This document shows, in pieces, positions 8,264 through 11,156 of a stretch of 11,156 bases of DNA. The notes under the pieces were generated by a model that was not told where the DNA came from, searched no databases, and worked only from the letters and a program-made list of their open reading frames with translations. The stretch is taken from assembly GCA_030528545.1 (NCBI GenBank), contig JAUMYR010000012.1, positions 8,197-19,352 on the forward strand, given 5' to 3'. A program made the translations under genes and the position numbers. Source of the stretch: Propionibacteriaceae bacterium (GTDB lineage: Bacteria > Actinomycetota > Actinomycetes > Propionibacteriales > Propionibacteriaceae). Positions within the stretch are counted from its first letter, which is position 1. The number at the start of each line of letters is the position of its first letter.

Positions 8264-9179
8264 TGCTGATCCTTGGGTCGAGGATGCCGTAGAGGATGTC
8301 GACGATGAGGTTGACGATGAGATAGATCAACACGAGCACCACCACGGCGCCCACGACGGACACACCATCTCGCTGGTTGATGGAGCGGTAGATGAAGAAA
8401 CCGACCCCGTTGACGTTGAAGATGCGCTCGGTCACGATCGCCCCGCCCATCAGCGCGCCGAGGGTCGCACCGATATAGGTCACGACCGGGATCAGGGAAT
8501 TGCGCAGGGTGTGGATGCCGATCGCGCGGCCCTGGGACAAGCCCTTCGCCTTGGCGGTGCGGACATAGTCTGCCCTGAGGTTCTCGATCAGGCTGGTGCG
8601 GGTGAGACGGGCGACATAGGCGACCGAGAGCGATCCGAGCACCAGCCCCGGGAGGATCAGGGAGGTCCAGTCTCCCTGGCGGGCCGTCACGGAGAACCAG
8701 CCGAGTTTGATACCAAACAGCATCTGCGCGAGGCTGCCGATGACGAACACGGGGATGGAGATGAGGACCAGTGTGGAGACCGTCACCAGTGAGTCCACGA
8801 ACTTGCCGCGGCGGATACCGGCGAGAACACCAGCGCCGATGCCGATGACGATGATGAAGACGAGCGCGATCAGCGCCAGCTTCACCGTCTCGGGGTAACG
8901 GATCGCCAGTTCGTGGGCCACCGAATTGCCGTAGTAATTCGTGCCGAGGTCTCCGCTGAGTAGTTTCTGCAGATACAGCAGATACTGGACCAGCACGGGC
9001 CTGTCGAGGTTGTATTCCTTTTTGAAAGCCGCGATGTAGGTATCCGAGCAGGGGCGTTCACCGCAGCGCCCCTCCCAGGGTTCCCCGGGCAATGCGAACA
9101 CCATCATGAAGATGAGGAAAGTGGTTCCGAGCAGCACCGGGATCATCTGCAGCAGGCGCCGGACGATGTACTTGGTCAT
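8256..9179 (-). CDS. dppB: Peptide ABC transporter permease, DppB/OppB type
   Basis: This is the partner channel subunit to DppC, 307 residues, the usual length. The N-terminus (KYIVRRLLQMIPVLLGTTFL) is diagnostic of DppB/OppB: a short basic lead and then a first membrane helix at about 9-31. The following extracytoplasmic loop (32-98) holds the family pattern YNLDRPVLVQYLLYL and a close cysteine pair, C39 and C44. Further membrane segments lie near 99-122, 131-153, 173-192, 228-250 and 273-298. The EAA loop is at about 204-231 (DYVRTAKAKGLS...LRNSLIP, with G213). It starts at ATG 9179 with AAAGG 6 bases ahead, 90 bases after the dppA stop, in a gap filled by a strong hairpin. Its stop overlaps the dppC start, implying coupled translation of the two channel halves. 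Confidence 0.94.
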   Translation of the reverse strand: MTKYIVRRLLQMIPVLLGTTFLIFMMVFALPGEPWEGRCGERPCSDTYIAAFKKEYNLDRPVLVQYLLYLQKLLSGDLGTNYYGNSVAHELAIRYPETVKLALIALVFIIVIGIGAGVLAGIRRGKFVDSLVTVSTLVLISIPVFVIGSLAQMLFGIKLGWFSVTARQGDWTSLILPGLVLGSLSVAYVARLTRTSLIENLRADYVRTAKAKGLSQGRAIGIHTLRNSLIPVVTYIGATLGALMGGAIVTERIFNVNGVGFFIYRSINQRDGVSVVGAVVVLVLIYLIVNLIVDILYGILDPRISND

Positions 9180-9206
9180 GCCACACCTTTCAAGACTTCT
9201 GGCAGT

Positions 9207-9254
9207 GTAACGGCTCGGCCCGCCGGATCGTGCCGACGGGCCGAGGACCGTTAC
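9207..9254 (-). terminator. Strong intercistronic hairpin between dppA and dppB (attenuator or mRNA 3'-end stabiliser)
   Basis: The minus strand folds as GTAACGG (9254-9248), bulge TC, CTCGGCCCG (9245-9237), then TCGG (9236-9233), a 6-base loop, CCGG (9226-9223), CGGGCCGAG (9222-9214) and CCGTTAC (9213-9207). That is 7 + 9 + 4 base pairs, with one U-G wobble and one 2-base bulge. It begins 15 bases after the dppA stop and ends 27 bases before the dppB start. No T-run follows on the minus strand, so partial termination or protection of the dppA message is more likely than full termination. Binding-protein genes are often expressed above their permeases by such elements (for example the REP sequences between malE and malF). 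Confidence 0.75.
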
Positions 9255-9269
9255 CGTGAGGCCGATGAG

Positions 9270-10895
9270 TTACTTCACCGAGATGCTCACCAGATCGAAA
9301 GTGCTAAACGGGGTCATCTTGACATTGGTCACCTTGTCCGAATAGCCGAATGGGGTCTTGGCGGTCCACAGCGGCATGGTCGGCATGTCCTTGGCGAGCA
9401 TCGCCTCCGCCTCTTGATAGAAGGCGTTGGCCTGGGCCGCATCGGTTGCCTTGGCGGCCTCGACCAGCTTGGCGTCGAAGGCGGGATTGTCGTAGTCGGA
9501 GTCGTTGCTGGAACCACCCTTGCTGTAGATCGGGGTCAGGAAGTTCTCAATGTTGGGGTAGTCCATCTGCCAGCCGCCCCGGTACATGCCCTTGAGCTCG
9601 CGGGCCTTGATCTGGGTGCGCAGGGTCTTGAAGTCTGGGGTGACGTTGACCTGGCAGTCCATGTTCAGGTTGTTCTTGAGCTGGCTGCAGAAGGCGTCGG
9701 CCCACAGCTTGTGCCCACCGTCACCGTTGACCGACAGCTGGAAGGTTCCCTGGTAGCCGCCAGCGGCGTCGTAGAGTTCCTTGGCCTTGGCCGGGTTGAA
9801 GGAGCAGTTGTCGCCGCAGGCGCCCTCCTTGTACCCGTCGGCGACGGGGGAGACCCATCCGGTAGCCGGGGCGCGGGTGTCGTTGTACACCTGCTTGGTG
9901 ATGAGGGCCTTGTCGACGGCCATGGAGATGGCCTGGCGCATCCGGACGTCCTTGAGCTGTTCGTCCTTCGGCGAGAAGGTGTTCACGTGGATGATGCCGG
10001 TGTCGCGGACTCCGTGCCGGTCGGGCAGCTGTGCCTTGTAGGCATCGCCCACCAGCTGGTCGGCCGGGATCAGATCGGTCAGGTCAAGGTTGTTGGCGAC
10101 CACATCGGTGTAGGCGGTGTTGCCATCGTTGTAAACCTTGAACACCACCTTGTCGACATTCGGCTTGTTGGCCCCGGAATAGTCGGCGAACTTCTCCAGC
10201 TCGGTGCCGGTGTCGGAGACCGAGGTCACCTTGAACGGGCCAGCTCCGATCGGGGACTTCGCCCACTTCTTCTTGTCTTCCGCGGCGAAGAAAGAATCGG
10301 GCTGGGGGACGAAGGCCGAATAGCCGAGGCGGATCGGCAGGTTCGACACCGGTTCCACCATCTTGATGGTGAAGGTGTGATCGTCCACGACGCTCAAGCC
10401 GCTCATCTTGTCGGTGGCGGGTTTCTGCGAGCATTCGGCGTCGGCGCACTGAAGGTCGGCGTACCCGGCGAACGGCTCAAAGAAATAGGAGTTGGACTGT
10501 CCGCTGGGGCCATAGGCCGCGAAGTTCCAGGCATCGACGAAGTTCTTCGCCTTGACCTCGGTCCCGTCGTGGAACTTGTACCCCTTCTTCAGCTTGACCG
10601 TGAAGGTGACGTTGTCAGAACTCTCGATGGACTCGGCGATGTCCATCTCCGGCTTGGCGGTGTCGGGGTTATACCGGATGAGTTTCGCGGTGAAGGCATC
10701 GACGATGTTGCCACCGCAGACCTCAGTGGTGTTCGACCCGATCAGCTCGTGCTCTGGGGTGCAACTGCGAACCGTGACCGTGCCGCCTCCCTTCTTGGCT
10801 GGCTCTGTTCCGGCAGAACCGCCAGTACAGCCCGCTGCGAGCAGTGCAGCGGTAGCGAGGGCGGCGAGGCCGATAAAGCGAGAACGAACGCGCAT
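9270..10895 (-). CDS. dppA: Peptide ABC transporter substrate-binding lipoprotein (solute-binding protein family 5)
   Basis: This is the extracytoplasmic receptor that captures peptides and delivers them to DppBC. The 541 residues start with a lipoprotein signal peptide: basic MRVRSR, a hydrophobic stretch to residue 21, and a lipobox ending AAGC with the lipidated cysteine C23. A glycine/lysine-rich linker precedes the family 5 binding domain. Typical motifs are the YKFHDGTEVKAKNFVDAW segment (106-123), PIGAGPFKV (215-223), the KDVRMRQAISMAVDKALI block (315-332) and GWQMDYPNIENFL (441-453). Eight further cysteines fall in four near pairs (45/60, 150/155, 360/364, 403/414), suggesting disulfides. 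AAGGAGG lies only 4 bases before the ATG, a short spacing. It is the first gene of the operon and is separated from dppB by a hairpin. The transported substrate (di- or oligopeptide, or another family 5 ligand) cannot be told from sequence. Confidence 0.94.
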   Translation of the reverse strand: MRVRSRFIGLAALATAALLAAGCTGGSAGTEPAKKGGGTVTVRSCTPEHELIGSNTTEVCGGNIVDAFTAKLIRYNPDTAKPEMDIAESIESSDNVTFTVKLKKGYKFHDGTEVKAKNFVDAWNFAAYGPSGQSNSYFFEPFAGYADLQCADAECSQKPATDKMSGLSVVDDHTFTIKMVEPVSNLPIRLGYSAFVPQPDSFFAAEDKKKWAKSPIGAGPFKVTSVSDTGTELEKFADYSGANKPNVDKVVFKVYNDGNTAYTDVVANNLDLTDLIPADQLVGDAYKAQLPDRHGVRDTGIIHVNTFSPKDEQLKDVRMRQAISMAVDKALITKQVYNDTRAPATGWVSPVADGYKEGACGDNCSFNPAKAKELYDAAGGYQGTFQLSVNGDGGHKLWADAFCSQLKNNLNMDCQVNVTPDFKTLRTQIKARELKGMYRGGWQMDYPNIENFLTPIYSKGGSSNDSDYDNPAFDAKLVEAAKATDAAQANAFYQEAEAMLAKDMPTMPLWTAKTPFGYSDKVTNVKMTPFSTFDLVSISVK

Positions 10896-10899
10896 ACAT

Positions 10900-10906
10900 C
10901 CTCCTT
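10900..10906 (-). promoter_or_regulatory. Consensus Shine-Dalgarno site of dppA with short spacing
   Basis: AAGGAGG is followed by ATGT and then the start ATG at 10895, a 4-base gap. An out-of-frame ATG (10897-10899) sits directly against the site; the frame it opens has no family match, so it is a decoy or harmless. Confidence 0.7.
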
Positions 10907-10913
10907 GGAGTAA

Positions 10914-10929
10914 CCCGCGACACAGCGGG
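10914..10929 (-). promoter_or_regulatory. Short hairpin in the dppA leader
   Basis: The minus strand reads CCCGC, a 6-base loop, then GCGGG, ending 7 bases before the AAGGAGG ribosome site. A 5-bp GC stem here could tune dppA translation or protect the RNA 5' region. It may also be chance. Confidence 0.3.
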
Positions 10930-11018
10930 ATCGTGGTCCGTTGACAGCAGGACTTGCACTTTCATATCTCACGAGGCCGCCCTGAGGCGAGGTAAGTTAT
11001 GAGATTGTGACCAAACCT
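10930..11018 (-). promoter_or_regulatory. Upstream region of the dpp operon, promoter expected here
   Basis: These bases are less GC-rich than the surrounding genes and separate the stop of the upstream partial gene from the dppA leader, so the operon promoter should lie here. The best -10 candidate is TAACTT (10994-10999), a TAnnnT match, but no -35 hexamer is found at the right distance. An ATCTCA/TGAGAT inverted pair (about 11005 and 10968, 30 bases apart) is also present. The promoter position is therefore a guess. Confidence 0.3.
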
Positions 11019-11156
11019 TTAGCGGATCGGGCGGCTGGTTCCTTTCGCGCGGAGCGCGTTGATATCGAAAAAGCCTAGCTCCGGGACGTCCGGGGAGTTC
11101 GCGGCGTCTTCCCAGGGATCGTAGGGGGCGTCCTCGTCGCCATCCTCGACGAACCC
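11019..11156 (-). CDS. C-terminal end of an unrecognised acidic protein (partial, runs off the window)
   Basis: The minus-strand frame beginning at the last base of the window is open for 45 codons and ends with TAA at 11019-11021. The visible tail opens GFVEDGDEDAPYDPWEDAAN and closes ALRAKGTSRPIR: a strongly acidic, proline-containing stretch followed by a short basic end. About four fifths of third codon positions are G or C, as in the other genes here, which supports real coding. The sequence has no motif I recognise; a flexible C-terminal tail of a larger protein is the simplest reading. It lies 123 bases before the dppA start codon on the same strand and is probably a separate transcription unit. 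Confidence 0.6.
   Translation of the reverse strand, partial: GFVEDGDEDAPYDPWEDAANSPDVPELGFFDINALRAKGTSRPIR

Noticed and set aside
7998..8792. Plus-strand frame with repeated acidic and histidine-rich codons
   Set aside because: The GATGAGG-like periodicity is the complement of valine, isoleucine and leucine codons in the last membrane helix of dppB, so it is not an independent repeat or gene.
9414..10913. Long plus-strand open frame (499 codons) opposite dppA
   Set aside because: Same shadow effect: a glycine- and valine-rich translation without any motif, fully antisense to a clear lipoprotein gene.
10941..10946. Perfect TTGACA on the plus strand, a possible -35 box
   Set aside because: No good -10 hexamer lies 16-18 bases downstream (only ATATCT or TATCTC), and no plus-strand gene follows before the window ends.
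11001..11012. TGTGA half-site resembling a CRP/GlxR operator upstream of dppA
   Set aside because: The second half-site TCACA is absent at the required spacing, so it is not a convincing operator.

Overview
The window reads as a GC-rich actinobacterial chromosome segment. The support is strongly G/C-biased third codon positions, the long actinobacterial form of serine hydroxymethyltransferase, a CysRS with actinobacterial features beside rlmB, and leaderless-type promoters. The permease and lipoprotein sequences suggest a Propionibacteriaceae-like host, but that is an impression from memory and was not searched. All ten genes lie on the minus strand, so the reading order runs from the right edge to the left.

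Right edge (11156 to 11019): the C-terminal 45 codons of an acidic, unrecognised protein. A 123-base gap (11018 to 10896) holding the dpp leader follows. Next comes a complete five-gene peptide-type ABC importer (10895 to 5229): a substrate-binding lipoprotein (dppA-like), two permeases (dppB, dppC) and two ATPases (dppD, dppF). dppB to dppF are packed with 8-base overlaps or a 7-base gap. A 20-bp hairpin separates dppA from dppB and probably sets a higher level of the binding protein than of the membrane complex.

Centre (5143 to 1619): a translation group. cysS and rlmB form a tight pair, followed by a predicted AI-2E-family membrane protein. cysS and the AI-2E-family gene each have a TAnnnT -10 box exactly 7 bases before the start codon and no Shine-Dalgarno sequence, which is the arrangement expected of leaderless transcripts.

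Left (1456 to 26): glyA, the folate one-carbon enzyme, with its own Shine-Dalgarno sequence and a 162-base upstream gap. The last 25 bases of the window hold nothing that can be called.

Overall this is a housekeeping and nutrient-uptake region. I found no tRNA, rRNA, CRISPR array, insertion sequence, phage gene or defence system, and no convincing undescribed system. The points most worth checking are the dppA-dppB hairpin, the matched four-cysteine tails of the two ATPases, the paired cysteines on the outer side of the importer, and the two leaderless promoters.
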